Notes under the pieces: model-generated
What the model was told of the DNA's origin: nothing
The model's database searches: none
What the model saw: only the letters and a program-made list of their open reading frames with translations
From: Thalassospiraceae bacterium LMO-JJ14
GTDB lineage: Bacteria; Pseudomonadota; Alphaproteobacteria; Rhodospirillales; Casp-alpha2
Assembly (NCBI GenBank): GCA_021555105.2
Contig: CP134604.1
Span: 744,001 to 808,000, forward strand
Length of the DNA stretch: 64,000 bases
Reading direction: 5' to 3'
Made by a program: the position numbers and the translations under genes
In this document: positions 1-8,337 of the stretch, one piece after another
Position numbering within the stretch: position 1 is the stretch's first letter
Layout: the number at the start of each line of letters is the position of its first letter

Positions 1-514
1 CCGTGCTCAGAGTGTCGGCATCGGCCGTCCACATGGTGTCGAGATCCGGCATCGGCTGCCCTTCGGCGCCGGTCCAGCCATAGCCGACATAATAGGCCTC
101 AACCGAACCGCGCGGCGACAGCAGAACGATTTCCGGGCTCTCGCGGTCGATGGTCGTGCGATAATCGATCATCGTCAGATCGTCGATCAGGCCGCCCTTG
201 AGCGAGATCGAGCCATGCAGCCGGGGAGCATCGATATCGACACGCTGGACATTCTCAAGGGCTGCCTTGCGGCTTTGTTCAACAAGGACCTGGGTACTTG
301 CGATGGGCGCCGTCCCGGGGATGGCGGGCGCTTGCGGCAGGGCGTCGTTTGAGGGGCCGGCCGGCACGCCACCCTGAGTGGGGGCGCTTTGCGCCGCCTG
401 CTGCTCAGCGGTCTGCTGCGGCGGCACCGAACTGGTGTTAAAGAAAGTCTCGAACAGCACCAGAATGGCAACCGATAAGGCGATGGCCAGGATCATGTTC
501 TTTTGGTCGTTCAT
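1..514 (-). CDS. yidC: Membrane protein insertase YidC, N-terminal part (cut by window edge)
   Basis: YidC inserts and folds inner-membrane proteins with or without the Sec translocon. About 171 N-terminal codons are visible; the C-terminal insertase core lies beyond the left edge. The product starts [13 protein letters not shown] and has one hydrophobic segment at residues 7-24. A Gln/Ala/Pro-rich linker follows, then the start of the periplasmic beta domain, as in Gram-negative YidC. The start codon overlaps the yidD stop (ATGA), so the two genes are translationally coupled. The upstream order rpmH-rnpA-yidD is the conserved bacterial arrangement and supports the call. Confidence 0.93.
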   Translation of the reverse strand, partial: MNDQKNMILAIALSVAILVLFETFFNTSSVPPQQTAEQQAAQSAPTQGGVPAGPSNDALPQAPAIPGTAPIASTQVLVEQSRKAALENVQRVDIDAPRLHGSISLKGGLIDDLTMIDYRTTIDRESPEIVLLSPRGSVEAYYVGYGWTGAEGQPMPDLDTMWTADADTLST

Positions 515-834
515 GGGTGTTCAGGGCTCCCTTTTCGGTCTGCCAGGTCGACCGGGTCGGCGGCGGGGACGGGATCGTATCCCGAACCCCCCCATGGGTG
601 ACAACGTAAGATTCGTTTTACGGCAAGAAAACTTCCGCGCCATGCGCCATGTTCATGCAGAGCCTCTTCGGCATAGCATGAGCAACTGGGGTGAAACCGG
701 CAGCTGCCGGGCATGAAAGGGGAAATTCCGTAGCGGTATAGCATAACGAGCGCATGCAGAGGTGCACGGACAAGTCTTTCGGCAACACGTTCAGGCATCT
801 CAGGCGCCTCGCTCGGAAGCGGCAATGCAGGCAT
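511..834 (-). CDS. yidD: Membrane protein insertion efficiency factor YidD
   Basis: This 107-residue protein belongs to the small YidD family, which binds the inner membrane and assists YidC-dependent insertion. The family core is clear: an amphipathic stretch ([20 protein letters not shown]), the three Cys of the [11 protein letters not shown] segment at residues 49-59, then the [18 protein letters not shown] motif. The C-terminal tail is short and charged. The gene overlaps the 3' end of rnpA by 35 nt and the yidC start by 4 nt, so rnpA, yidD and yidC very likely share one transcript. Confidence 0.93.
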   Translation of the reverse strand: MPALPLPSEAPEMPERVAERLVRAPLHALVMLYRYGISPFMPGSCRFHPSCSCYAEEALHEHGAWRGSFLAVKRILRCHPWGGSGYDPVPAADPVDLADRKGSPEHP

Positions 835-1192
835 CGAGTTTCTTCAGGCTTTTCAAAAAATCGTCCTTCAGGTCCTCGAACGGGCGTGCCGGGGTGGCAG
901 CGCGGCCGATAATCACGATATCCAGGCCCGGCTTTACCTGACCTGGCAGTACCGCATCGACGCAGGCGCGCAGACGGCGGCGGGCACGGTTTCGCACCAC
1001 GGCGTTCCCCACCTTGCGGCTGGTTGTATAGCCGACGCGAACCAGATCTTTTCCAGCTTCACCGGCTGGACGCTTGCGGACCTGCACTACCATACCAGGC
1101 GTTGCCCATTTGCGCTTGGCTCCGGCAACAGCAAGAAATTCACGCCTTTTTTTCAGGCGCGCATGACCGGGCTGTGTGGAGGTCAGGGACAT
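800..1192 (-). CDS. rnpA: Ribonuclease P protein component
   Basis: RnpA is the basic protein subunit of RNase P and helps the RNA subunit mature tRNA 5' ends. The 130-residue product starts MSLTSTQPG; a longer reading is possible, but this start matches the usual family length. The signature RNRARRRLR sits near residue 75, preceded by the [17 protein letters not shown] strand-helix that binds precursor RNA. The gene lies 25 nt downstream of rpmH on the same strand. No strong ribosome-binding site precedes the chosen start, so the exact start is less certain than the identity. Confidence 0.92.
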   Translation of the reverse strand: MSLTSTQPGHARLKKRREFLAVAGAKRKWATPGMVVQVRKRPAGEAGKDLVRVGYTTSRKVGNAVVRNRARRRLRACVDAVLPGQVKPGLDIVIIGRAATPARPFEDLKDDFLKSLKKLDACIAASERGA

Positions 1193-1217
1193 GCGGACGC
1201 GGAACGACCGCCCGCCC

Positions 1218-1352
1218 TTAAGCGGACAGGCGCTTACGGCCCTTGGTACGGCGGTTTGCAAGCACGCGGCGACCACCAACCGTCGCCATACGGTGACGGA
1301 AGCCGTGACGGCGCTTGCGAATAAGCTTGCTTGGCTGATACGTGCGTTTCAC
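1218..1352 (-). CDS. rpmH: 50S ribosomal protein L34
   Basis: The 44-residue, extremely basic product ([20 protein letters not shown], ending GRKRLSA) has the full canonical length and sequence of L34. The start is GTG, which is decided by an AAGGAG ribosome-binding site 6 nt upstream and by the invariant KRTYQPS beginning. The longer in-frame ATG upstream would add residues not found in the family. It is the first gene of the rpmH-rnpA-yidD-yidC unit and has its own strong promoter just upstream. Confidence 0.97.
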   Translation of the reverse strand: MKRTYQPSKLIRKRRHGFRHRMATVGGRRVLANRRTKGRKRLSA

Positions 1353-1379
1353 GGAACTTCTCCTTGCAAAATCGCCCGC

Positions 1380-1408
1380 TGTATACGGTCTTGGCGCAGG
1401 CAAGTCAA
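1380..1408 (-). promoter_or_regulatory. Sigma-70-type promoter for rpmH operon
   Basis: On the minus strand TTGACT (1408-1403) and TATACA (1385-1380) are separated by exactly 17 nt, close to the sigma-70 consensus. Transcription would begin around 1373, leaving a leader of about 20 nt with the AAGGAG site before the rpmH GTG. The rest of the interval up to 1661 shows no convincing gene. Confidence 0.75.
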
Positions 1409-1661
1409 CGATGACAATGCTGTTTTCGCACGATTAACCAAAGTATTTTCCCTGTGCGGATTCGGTGGGCATCCGCATTTGGCGGCCGTTCACGCGAACT
1501 TGACCCGATGTTGATGGAACGTTGGTTGCTCTTGGCGGCACAATTGCGAGAATGCAGCTGCATCGCCGCCTTTGGGCGCGAGGAGAAAATGCCGTTTCTT
1601 TGCCGCCTGTAATCATCTGGCTGGCTGGTGGCGGGGAAGCAGTTTATCCAGGAACAGGGAC

Positions 1662-2447
1662 ATGCAAATGAGTGTGCGCGGTCAGGAAACAGAGCCTGAA
1701 ACGCAAAAGCTGGGCGCACCGGGTTCTGCCGTGAAACGTCTGGTCCCGCTGGCTATCGTCGTGGCGGGGATGGCGGCTGTCTTTATTTTCGACCTGGACC
1801 GGTTCCTGTCTTTTCAGGCATTGCAGGAGCACCGGGAGTTTCTACTCGGTTGGACGGCCAACAATCGTATCCTGGCGGCTGTACTGTTTATTGCCGGATA
1901 TTGCGTGATGGTGGCACTTTCCGTGCCCGGCGCAGTCTGGGCGACGCTTGCGGGCGGTTTTGTGTTTGGCACCGTTGTTGGCGGGATATATGTGATCATC
2001 GGCGCAACGCTGGGTGCGACGGCGATTTTTCTGATTGCCCGTTATGCCCTCGCCGACATGCTTCGGGCAAAGACCGGCAATGCAATCAAAAAAATGGAGG
2101 CGGGCTTTAATGAGAATGCCTTGAGTTACATGTTTGTACTCAGGCTTGTGCCACTGTTTCCTTTCTGGCTGGTTAATCTGGTGCCGGCGTTTCTGGGTGT
2201 GCCGCTCAGGATCTATGTGATTGGCACGCTTTTCGGGATCATACCGGGATCGATTGTTTATGTCAGTGTCGGGAGCGGTCTCGGCAGCGTTTTTGAGAAG
2301 GGCGGCACGCCCGACCTCGGGATTATTTTCACACCAGAGGTGCTGCTGCCGATTCTGGGGCTGGCGGCCTTGTCTCTGGTGCCGGTATTCTACAAGCGTA
2401 TCAAAGGCGGCAAGGCCGCCGGCGCACCTGAGGGGGATCAGGGATGA
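1662..2447 (+). CDS. TVP38/TMEM64 family (DedA-like) membrane protein
   Basis: This 261-residue polytopic inner-membrane protein has hydrophobic segments near residues 20-37, 62-84, 90-118, 163-182, 190-212 and 226-244. The central part, with FVFGTVVGGIYVIIGATLGA and later FVLRLVPLFPFWLVNLVPA, is typical of the VTT/SNARE-associated (TVP38, DedA-related) domain. These proteins are linked to lipid or small-solute movement, but the substrate is unknown. The start ATG at 1662 follows an AGGGA-like site; a second ATG lies 6 nt on. The stop overlaps the start of the flavoprotein gene (ATGA), implying coupled synthesis. Confidence 0.82.
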   Translation: MQMSVRGQETEPETQKLGAPGSAVKRLVPLAIVVAGMAAVFIFDLDRFLSFQALQEHREFLLGWTANNRILAAVLFIAGYCVMVALSVPGAVWATLAGGFVFGTVVGGIYVIIGATLGATAIFLIARYALADMLRAKTGNAIKKMEAGFNENALSYMFVLRLVPLFPFWLVNLVPAFLGVPLRIYVIGTLFGIIPGSIVYVSVGSGLGSVFEKGGTPDLGIIFTPEVLLPILGLAALSLVPVFYKRIKGGKAAGAPEGDQG

Positions 2448-3871
2448 GCGGGCATATCAAGACCGATATCTGTGTTATCGGCGCCGGGTCTGGCGGCCTT
2501 TCCGTCGCGGCGGGTGCGCAGCAGATGGGTGCCGACACGGTCCTGATCGAAAAGAATAAAATGGGCGGCGATTGCCTGAATTTCGGCTGTGTGCCGTCCA
2601 AGGCGTTGCTGGCGGCGGGTCACGCGGCGCAGCATATTCGCGCTGCCGGACGCTTTGGCGTCGATGCGGGCGCGCCGCAAATAGATGCTAAACGCGTGTT
2701 TGAGCACGTGCATGGCGTTATCGCCGCCATCGAGCCCAATGATTCCGTGGAGCGCTTTACCGGCCTTGGCGTTAATGTGATCGAAGCCGCCGGACGTTTC
2801 ATCGACGAAAGAACCGTCGAAGCGGGTGGAAAGCGGATCTCAGCGAGGCGTTTCGTGATCGCCACCGGATCGTCGGCGTTCGTGCCGCCGATCGACGGGC
2901 TGGACAGTGTGCCTTATTACACGAATGAAACGGTTTTTTATACCGATGTGCTGCCCGAACACCTGATCGTCATCGGCGGCGGGCCGATCGGCATCGAGCT
3001 TGCACAGGCGCATCGCCAGCTCGGTTGCATGGTAACGGTCCTGGAAATGTTCACGGTCATGCCAAAGGACGACCCGGAGTTGGTCGATGTGGTGCGTCGG
3101 GCGCTGGATCAGGACGGTGTCGTTTTGCGCGAAGGTATCAAGATCGCGCGGGTTGAAAAATCTGCCGAAGGCGCGACGGTCGTGCTTGAAACAGATAGTG
3201 GTGAAGAAAAAATCAGCGGATCGCACCTGCTTGTCGCCACCGGGCGCCGGGCCAATGTGGACAGCCTTGATCTGGAAGCGGCCGGGGTCCGTTACTCGCC
3301 CAAGGGTATAGACGTCGATGCGCGTCTTAGAACATCGAACAAAAAGATTTTTGCCATCGGCGATGTTGCGGGCGGGCTGCAGTTTACGCATGTCGCCGGG
3401 TATCATGCCGGGATCGTCATCAAAAACGCACTGTTCAGGCTTCCGGCGAAGGCCGATCACAGCAACGTGCCGTGGGTAACGTATACATCGCCGGAACTGG
3501 CGCAGGTCGGACTGACGGAAGCCCAGGCAAAGGAAAAACACGGCGGCGATATCCGTATTCTGCGGTGGCCATTTCATGAAAACGATCGCGCTCAGGCAGA
3601 AGGTGAAACCGAAGGTATGGTCAAGGCCGTGACAACGAAAAAAGGCGTCATTCTGGGTTGCGGGATAGCCGGGCCGCATGCCGGCGAATTGATCCAGATA
3701 TGGATTCTGGCGATGACGAACAAGATCAAGATCGGCGGCGTGGCTACCATGATTGCACCGTATCCAACATTTGGCGAAGTCAACAAACGCGCTGCCGGCA
3801 GCTTCTATACGCCGTCGCTGTTCAGTGATAAAACACGGAAAATCGTTCGTTTTCTGGCTAAATTCGGCTGA
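2444..3871 (+). CDS. Mercuric-reductase-like FAD/NAD(P) pyridine nucleotide-disulfide oxidoreductase
   Basis: A 475-residue flavoprotein disulfide reductase. It has an N-terminal GAGSGG FAD motif (residues 13-18), the redox-active disulfide in MGGDCLNFGCVPSKAL (Cys 46 and 51), a central GGGPIGIELA NAD(P) motif, the second FAD motif ending in FAIGDVAGG, and a C-terminal dimerisation domain. It lacks the heavy-metal-associated N-domain and the C-terminal Cys pair of true mercuric reductase, so mercury reduction is not supported. It overlaps the TVP38-type gene by 4 nt; this pairing (sometimes a fusion) recurs in bacteria. The physiological substrate is unknown. Confidence 0.85.
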   Translation: MSGHIKTDICVIGAGSGGLSVAAGAQQMGADTVLIEKNKMGGDCLNFGCVPSKALLAAGHAAQHIRAAGRFGVDAGAPQIDAKRVFEHVHGVIAAIEPNDSVERFTGLGVNVIEAAGRFIDERTVEAGGKRISARRFVIATGSSAFVPPIDGLDSVPYYTNETVFYTDVLPEHLIVIGGGPIGIELAQAHRQLGCMVTVLEMFTVMPKDDPELVDVVRRALDQDGVVLREGIKIARVEKSAEGATVVLETDSGEEKISGSHLLVATGRRANVDSLDLEAAGVRYSPKGIDVDARLRTSNKKIFAIGDVAGGLQFTHVAGYHAGIVIKNALFRLPAKADHSNVPWVTYTSPELAQVGLTEAQAKEKHGGDIRILRWPFHENDRAQAEGETEGMVKAVTTKKGVILGCGIAGPHAGELIQIWILAMTNKIKIGGVATMIAPYPTFGEVNKRAAGSFYTPSLFSDKTRKIVRFLAKFG

Positions 3872-3891
3872 ATGGGCGTAAAACGACAGTC

Positions 3892-5331
3892 ATGAACGAC
3901 GAGCAAGGCAAACCGCAAAAGCGCTTTATCAACCTGTCGGCCCGGCTTTTGATCCTGACGGTCAGTTTTGTAATGCTGGCGGAGGTGTTGATCTGGACAC
4001 CTTCGGTGGCGCGTTTCCGCAAAAGCTATATCGATGATTTCATCGCCCGTTCGTATCTGTCGATGGTGGCGCTGGATGCGATGCCGGAAACCCAGCCGAA
4101 TCAGGATCTGGAAAATGCGCTTCTGCATCAGACCGATGCGCTTGCGATCATCGTCAACCGCCCGGACCGGCGCATGCTGATGGTCGGCGGCGATATGCCG
4201 CCGGCGGTCGATTTGTCCGTCGACATGCGCAAGGAGAACTTCCTTTCCATGATCGCGGCAGCTTTTGATACCTTGTCCAGAACCGATAACCGGGTGATCC
4301 GGGCCATCGGCATGCCGCCCAGACAGCCTGATCTGACCGTCGAGGTGCTGTTTGAGGAAAAAACGATGCGGGCCGCCATGCTCGAGTTTTCCTGGCGGAT
4401 ATTCAATCTTTCACTAGTCATATCCCTGATCACAGCGTCGCTGGTGTATCTGGCCCTGCAGTGGATGATCGTGCGGCCGATCCGCCGCCTGACCCATGCC
4501 ATGATCGGATTTCGCGACAATCCCGAAGATGCGACCCGCATTATCACGCCGACCCCGCGTGGCGACGAGATCGGCGTGGCGCAACGCGAACTGGCGGAAA
4601 TGCAAAGCCAGGTACAGATGTCGCTGAAACAGAAGAACCGGCTGGCAGCGATGGGCAGCGCCATGACCAAGATCAATCATGATCTGAGGAATACCCTGGC
4701 GACCGCCGTTCTGGTTTCCGACAGGCTTCAGTTAATCGAGGACCCGGAGGTCAAACGCGTCACGCCACGTCTGATGAAGGCGATCGACCGCGCCATCGAT
4801 TTGTGCAGCCAGACGCTGAATTACGCCGCTGACGAAATGTTGCAGCTTCGGCCCCGGTTGTTTGTGCTTCGCGATCTGGTCGAGGAACTGCGGGGCATTC
4901 TTGAAATGTCCGAGGAAATGACGGCAACGGCTTGGCAGGTCGATATCGACCCGGATCTGGAAATCGTTGCCGACCGACGTCACTTGTTGCGCGCACTGCA
5001 TAATCTCTGTGTGAACGCCATTCAGTCAGGCGCGGTGACGTTAACGCTCAGCGCGAGAACAGACGATGGCCGGATCGTCATCGATGTCACAGATAATGGT
5101 CCGGGTCTGCCGGAAAAGGCGCGCGAGAACCTTTTCCAGGCATTTGCGGGGTCCGGCCGCAAGGGCGGTACAGGCCTTGGCCTTGTGATCGTGCGTGAGG
5201 TTGTCATAGAGCATGGAGGAGATGTTCAATTGCTGCATACGGGCCCCGACGGCACCATGTTCAGGATTATTATTCCCGACGATATTCCGCCGTATGTGGC
5301 GGAAATGGACGGATCATCAAAGTCTGACTGA
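3892..5331 (+). CDS. Orphan sensor histidine kinase (HAMP, HisKA-like, HATPase)
   Basis: The 479-residue kinase has a first membrane segment at about residues 18-36, a periplasmic sensor of about 120 residues with no recognised fold, and a second segment near 170-192. A HAMP linker follows, then a phosphoacceptor helix with His263 in NHDLRNTLATAV. The ATPase domain carries an N box (HNLCVNAIQSG), a G1 box (DNGPGLP) and a G2 box (GTGLGLVIVREV). No response regulator is adjacent. It lies 20 nt after the flavoprotein gene on the same strand, so it could be co-transcribed and sense a related redox or envelope cue; that is inference. Confidence 0.87.
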   Translation: MNDEQGKPQKRFINLSARLLILTVSFVMLAEVLIWTPSVARFRKSYIDDFIARSYLSMVALDAMPETQPNQDLENALLHQTDALAIIVNRPDRRMLMVGGDMPPAVDLSVDMRKENFLSMIAAAFDTLSRTDNRVIRAIGMPPRQPDLTVEVLFEEKTMRAAMLEFSWRIFNLSLVISLITASLVYLALQWMIVRPIRRLTHAMIGFRDNPEDATRIITPTPRGDEIGVAQRELAEMQSQVQMSLKQKNRLAAMGSAMTKINHDLRNTLATAVLVSDRLQLIEDPEVKRVTPRLMKAIDRAIDLCSQTLNYAADEMLQLRPRLFVLRDLVEELRGILEMSEEMTATAWQVDIDPDLEIVADRRHLLRALHNLCVNAIQSGAVTLTLSARTDDGRIVIDVTDNGPGLPEKARENLFQAFAGSGRKGGTGLGLVIVREVVIEHGGDVQLLHTGPDGTMFRIIIPDDIPPYVAEMDGSSKSD

Positions 5332-5340
5332 TCGTTTTCG

Positions 5341-7080
5341 TTATTCCCCCAGCACGACACCTTCGCGTCGCGGATCGGCGCCGCCGTTCATCATTCCATC
5401 CACAAATTGAATACCGTGAAGGCCACTCGTCATTTCGCGCAGTTTGACCGTATGGCCAAGCGCTTCCAGCGCCGGTTTCAGGGCTTCGGCGGGTGTGCCG
5501 GCTTCAATATCGACGGGACCGCCGCGGCTGACGATATTGGGGGCGGCGATGGCGTCGGCGACATGCATGTTCCAGTCGATGACGCCGAGAATCGCTTTCA
5601 GCGTATACCCGGCAATACGCGAGCCGCCGGGCGAACCGATCGCCAGTACCGGCTTGCCGTTCGCATCGAAGACAATTGTCGGTGACATGGTGCTGCGGGG
5701 CCGCTTGCCGGGGGCCGGTGCATTGGCGACGGGATGCCCATCCGATCTCGGCCGGAAGGAGAAATCCGTCAGTTCGTTATTCAGCAGAAACCCTTGAGAC
5801 ATATGCTTGGAGCCGAATGCCCGCTCAATGCTGGCAGTCATGGACACCACATTGCCGTATGAATCGCGGACCGAAAAATGTGTCGTTGAAAGCCCTTTGG
5901 TGGCGTCATCTTCGGCGCCCCAATCCCATACCGTGCGCCCGGCACGTCCGGGCCCGACAAATTCCATGCGTTTAGCGGGGCTGATCTGCCGCGCCCGTGC
6001 GGCCAGATACGTTTGGTCGAGCAAGCCGGCCACCGGAACCGGCACGTAATCGCTGTCGGCGACATAAAGCGCACGGTCGGCAAAGGCGAGACGGCTGGCC
6101 TCGACAAGCAGATGCACGGCGTCGGCGGAGAACGGCTCAAGCGCGCCCAGATCGAAATGCTCCAGCATGCCGAGGATCTGACCGACCAGAATGCCGCCGG
6201 ACGACGGCGGGCCCATGCCGCAGACCCGGTAAGTGCGATATGGCACGCAGACGGGGCCGCGTGCTTTCGCAGTATATCCGGCAAGATCTTCCACCGTCAT
6301 CACGGCCGGGTTGAATGCGGCGGTAGAGACGGTTTCAGCGATGCCTTTGGCAATCTCGCCGGTATAAAAAGCGGCGGCGCCGGCTTCGGCAATACTGCGC
6401 AGGACACCGGCCAGTGCGGGGTTTTTAAGGGTTGTGCCAACCTTGAGCGGCTGCCCGCCGGGGTAGAAATAGTCACGCGTGGCGGGGATTTTCGGCATCT
6501 CCGTATCCGCCGCCAATAATCCGGCCAGTCTTGGTGTGACATCAAAGCCGTCTTCGGCAAGGCGGACGGCCGGCTTAAACAGGTCTTGCCATGGCAGTAC
6601 GCCGTGCTTGGCGTGCGCCAGCGCCAGCATGCGGAGCAGGCCCGGCACACCGACGGCGCGCCCGCCAAGGGCTGCTTGCGGCCACGGGATGGGTTGGCCG
6701 GCGGCATCCAGAAACATGTCCGGCGATGCCGAAGCCGGTGCCTTTTCACGGCCGTCATAGGTTTCGGTATTATTCAGCGAGGCATCGTAATGCACCATGA
6801 AAGCCCCCCCGCCGATCCCCGACGATTGCGGTTCGACGAGTGTCAGGACCATCTCGGCGGCAATGGCGGCATCGACGGCGCTGCCGCCCTCGGCAAGGAT
6901 ATCATGTCCGGTTCTTGCTGCCAGCGGATGCGCAATGGCGATCATGAAGTCTTCAGCGGACCCGCGCCGGTGTGCATCGATATCGATGCCGTCGTCGCAC
7001 GCGGACAATCCGGCAGTCATGCCGAATATCAATAACGCGGCGAAAAGCAAACGCGGTGGCGGCGATTCTCGCATGGTCAT
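5341..7080 (-). CDS. ggt: Gamma-glutamyltransferase (lipoprotein-type signal)
   Basis: GGT cleaves or transfers the gamma-glutamyl group of glutathione in the periplasm and matures by self-cleavage. The 579-residue precursor contains the large-subunit segments AEGGSAVDAAIAAEMVLTLV and SSGIGGGAFMVHYD. The autoprocessing and catalytic Thr is Thr399 in GLSTTHFSVRD, and the late GSPGGSRI loop binds substrate. The N-terminus has a lipobox (LSAC), suggesting a membrane-anchored form. Starts at 7080 (MTMRES) or 7074 are both possible. It is convergent with the histidine kinase gene, with 9 nt between the stops. Confidence 0.93.
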   Translation of the reverse strand: MTMRESPPPRLLFAALLIFGMTAGLSACDDGIDIDAHRRGSAEDFMIAIAHPLAARTGHDILAEGGSAVDAAIAAEMVLTLVEPQSSGIGGGAFMVHYDASLNNTETYDGREKAPASASPDMFLDAAGQPIPWPQAALGGRAVGVPGLLRMLALAHAKHGVLPWQDLFKPAVRLAEDGFDVTPRLAGLLAADTEMPKIPATRDYFYPGGQPLKVGTTLKNPALAGVLRSIAEAGAAAFYTGEIAKGIAETVSTAAFNPAVMTVEDLAGYTAKARGPVCVPYRTYRVCGMGPPSSGGILVGQILGMLEHFDLGALEPFSADAVHLLVEASRLAFADRALYVADSDYVPVPVAGLLDQTYLAARARQISPAKRMEFVGPGRAGRTVWDWGAEDDATKGLSTTHFSVRDSYGNVVSMTASIERAFGSKHMSQGFLLNNELTDFSFRPRSDGHPVANAPAPGKRPRSTMSPTIVFDANGKPVLAIGSPGGSRIAGYTLKAILGVIDWNMHVADAIAAPNIVSRGGPVDIEAGTPAEALKPALEALGHTVKLREMTSGLHGIQFVDGMMNGGADPRREGVVLGE

Positions 7081-7194
7081 CCTAAATCCTGTACAATGAC
7101 GGTGAACGTTAGAGCGCCCGTCCTTGATGTTCAAACATCGGATGCAGGGCGGCGAAGTGAATGCGATTGGAAAATTGTCAGAGGTTGCCGGGCG

Positions 7195-7341
7195 ATGATG
7201 CCGCTACTCAGAGAGCATTTTGTGATTATTTTGCTGGTGCTGTTTGCTGGCGTACTTTTCTGGGCCTTCAAACCGAGAAAAAACAAAAAGAATCATATCC
7301 TTGAAAATGACTCTTCAAGTACTGATGAAGATCTAGTATGA
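7195..7341 (+). CDS. Small single-pass membrane protein, CcoQ-like
   Basis: The 48-residue product begins MMPLLREHFVIILLVLFAGV: one hydrophobic helix (about residues 8-24), then a Lys/Arg-rich segment (KPRKNKKN) and an acidic tail (SSSTDEDLV). This layout, and the phrase FWAFKPRKNKK, resemble CcoQ/FixQ, the small subunit of cbb3 cytochrome oxidase. No other oxidase genes are near, so the assignment is tentative. No strong ribosome-binding site is seen. It sits divergent from ggt and just before the DnaA-box-like sites. Confidence 0.45.
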   Translation: MMPLLREHFVIILLVLFAGVLFWAFKPRKNKKNHILENDSSSTDEDLV

Positions 7342-7345
7342 GAAG

Positions 7346-7376
7346 TTATCCACACTCTTTCTGAAAGATATCCACA
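7346..7376 (+). promoter_or_regulatory. Two DnaA-box-like sites
   Basis: TTATCCACA at 7346-7354 is a perfect match to the DnaA box consensus, and ATATCCACA at 7368-7376 differs at one position. They are in the same orientation, 22 nt apart, in the 173-nt interval before panB. The interval also contains a TATAAA at 7427-7432 and an imperfect inverted repeat at 7439-7453. They may bind DnaA for regulation or titration; two sites are few for an origin. Confidence 0.4.
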
Positions 7377-7514
7377 TAAGGTTGAGCGCTAATACCTTGG
7401 TATAGAGTGTTTTTTGAGCCCATGCCTATAAATTGTCTATTGTGCAGCGCAATAATTTCGGGATAGGTTCTGCGCGGGAAAACGTTCAATACGGGGAGAG
7501 GAGCAGCCATCGAC

Positions 7515-8333
7515 ATGGCGGTATCCAGACTTCAATCGACGGACATTCGCGGTCGCAAGGGTGCGGGTGAACTGGTATGCCTGACGGCTTACGACACGCC
7601 GATGGCCAAGCGTGTCGATTCGCACTGCGACCTGGTGCTGGTCGGTGATTCGCTGGCAATGGTGGTCTATGGGTTGGAAACCACACGCGGCGTGACCCTG
7701 GATATCATGATCGCACATGGCCAGGCCGTGATGCGCGGTACGGAGCGAGCCTGCGTCGTTGTCGACTTGCCGCATGGCAGTTACGAGGATAGCCCGGAAC
7801 AGGGAGTCGCGTCTGCGAAGCGGGTAATGCAGGAGACTGGCTGTCAGGCTGTGAAGCTGGAAGGTGGCGAAGAGATGGCCGCAACGGTTGCCGCCATTGT
7901 CGGCGCAGGTGTGCCGGTTCTCGGGCATATCGGACTATTACCGCAAAAGGCTGAACATCGGGGCGGATTCAAGATTCAGGGGAAGGACGACGCCGGCGCC
8001 AATCAGGTTTACCGCGATGCGACCGCAATTGAACAAGCCGGCGCTTTTGCCATTGTTATCGAGGGTACCGTGGAAGCCGTGGCACGCGAGGTGACGGCCA
8101 GAAGCGGCGTGCCGATGATCGGTATCGGCGCCTCTCCGGCTTGTGATGGGCAGATTCTCGTGACGCAGGATATGGTCGGCCTATTTGCCGATTTCACACC
8201 AAAATTCGTCAAGCGCTACGGCGATGCCGGGAAGTTGATTGAGGATGCGGTTGCCGCCTATGCGTCGGATGTTCGGGCCGGTGATTTTCCAACGCTGGAG
8301 CACTGCTTCGGCGTCGGACAGAAGAAGGACTGA
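7515..8333 (+). CDS. panB: 3-methyl-2-oxobutanoate hydroxymethyltransferase
   Basis: PanB transfers a hydroxymethyl group from methylenetetrahydrofolate to 2-oxoisovalerate, giving ketopantoate, the first committed step to pantothenate and coenzyme A. The 272-residue protein has the family landmarks: LTAYDTPMAKRVD near the N-terminus, the metal and substrate site LVGDSLAMVVYG, VKLEGGEE, GHIGLLPQ, and IGIGASPACDGQILV near the C-terminus. A GGGGAGAGG-like purine-rich ribosome-binding region precedes the ATG. panC follows 4 nt after the stop, so the pair forms a pantothenate operon. Confidence 0.96.
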   Translation: MAVSRLQSTDIRGRKGAGELVCLTAYDTPMAKRVDSHCDLVLVGDSLAMVVYGLETTRGVTLDIMIAHGQAVMRGTERACVVVDLPHGSYEDSPEQGVASAKRVMQETGCQAVKLEGGEEMAATVAAIVGAGVPVLGHIGLLPQKAEHRGGFKIQGKDDAGANQVYRDATAIEQAGAFAIVIEGTVEAVAREVTARSGVPMIGIGASPACDGQILVTQDMVGLFADFTPKFVKRYGDAGKLIEDAVAAYASDVRAGDFPTLEHCFGVGQKKD

Positions 8334-8337
8334 TCGG

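Noticed and set aside
2444-3871. True mercuric reductase
   Set aside because: No heavy-metal-associated domain, no C-terminal Cys pair and no mer genes nearby.
7346-7514. Origin of replication
   Set aside because: Only two DnaA-like boxes and no typical origin gene next to them; kept only as a regulatory-site observation.
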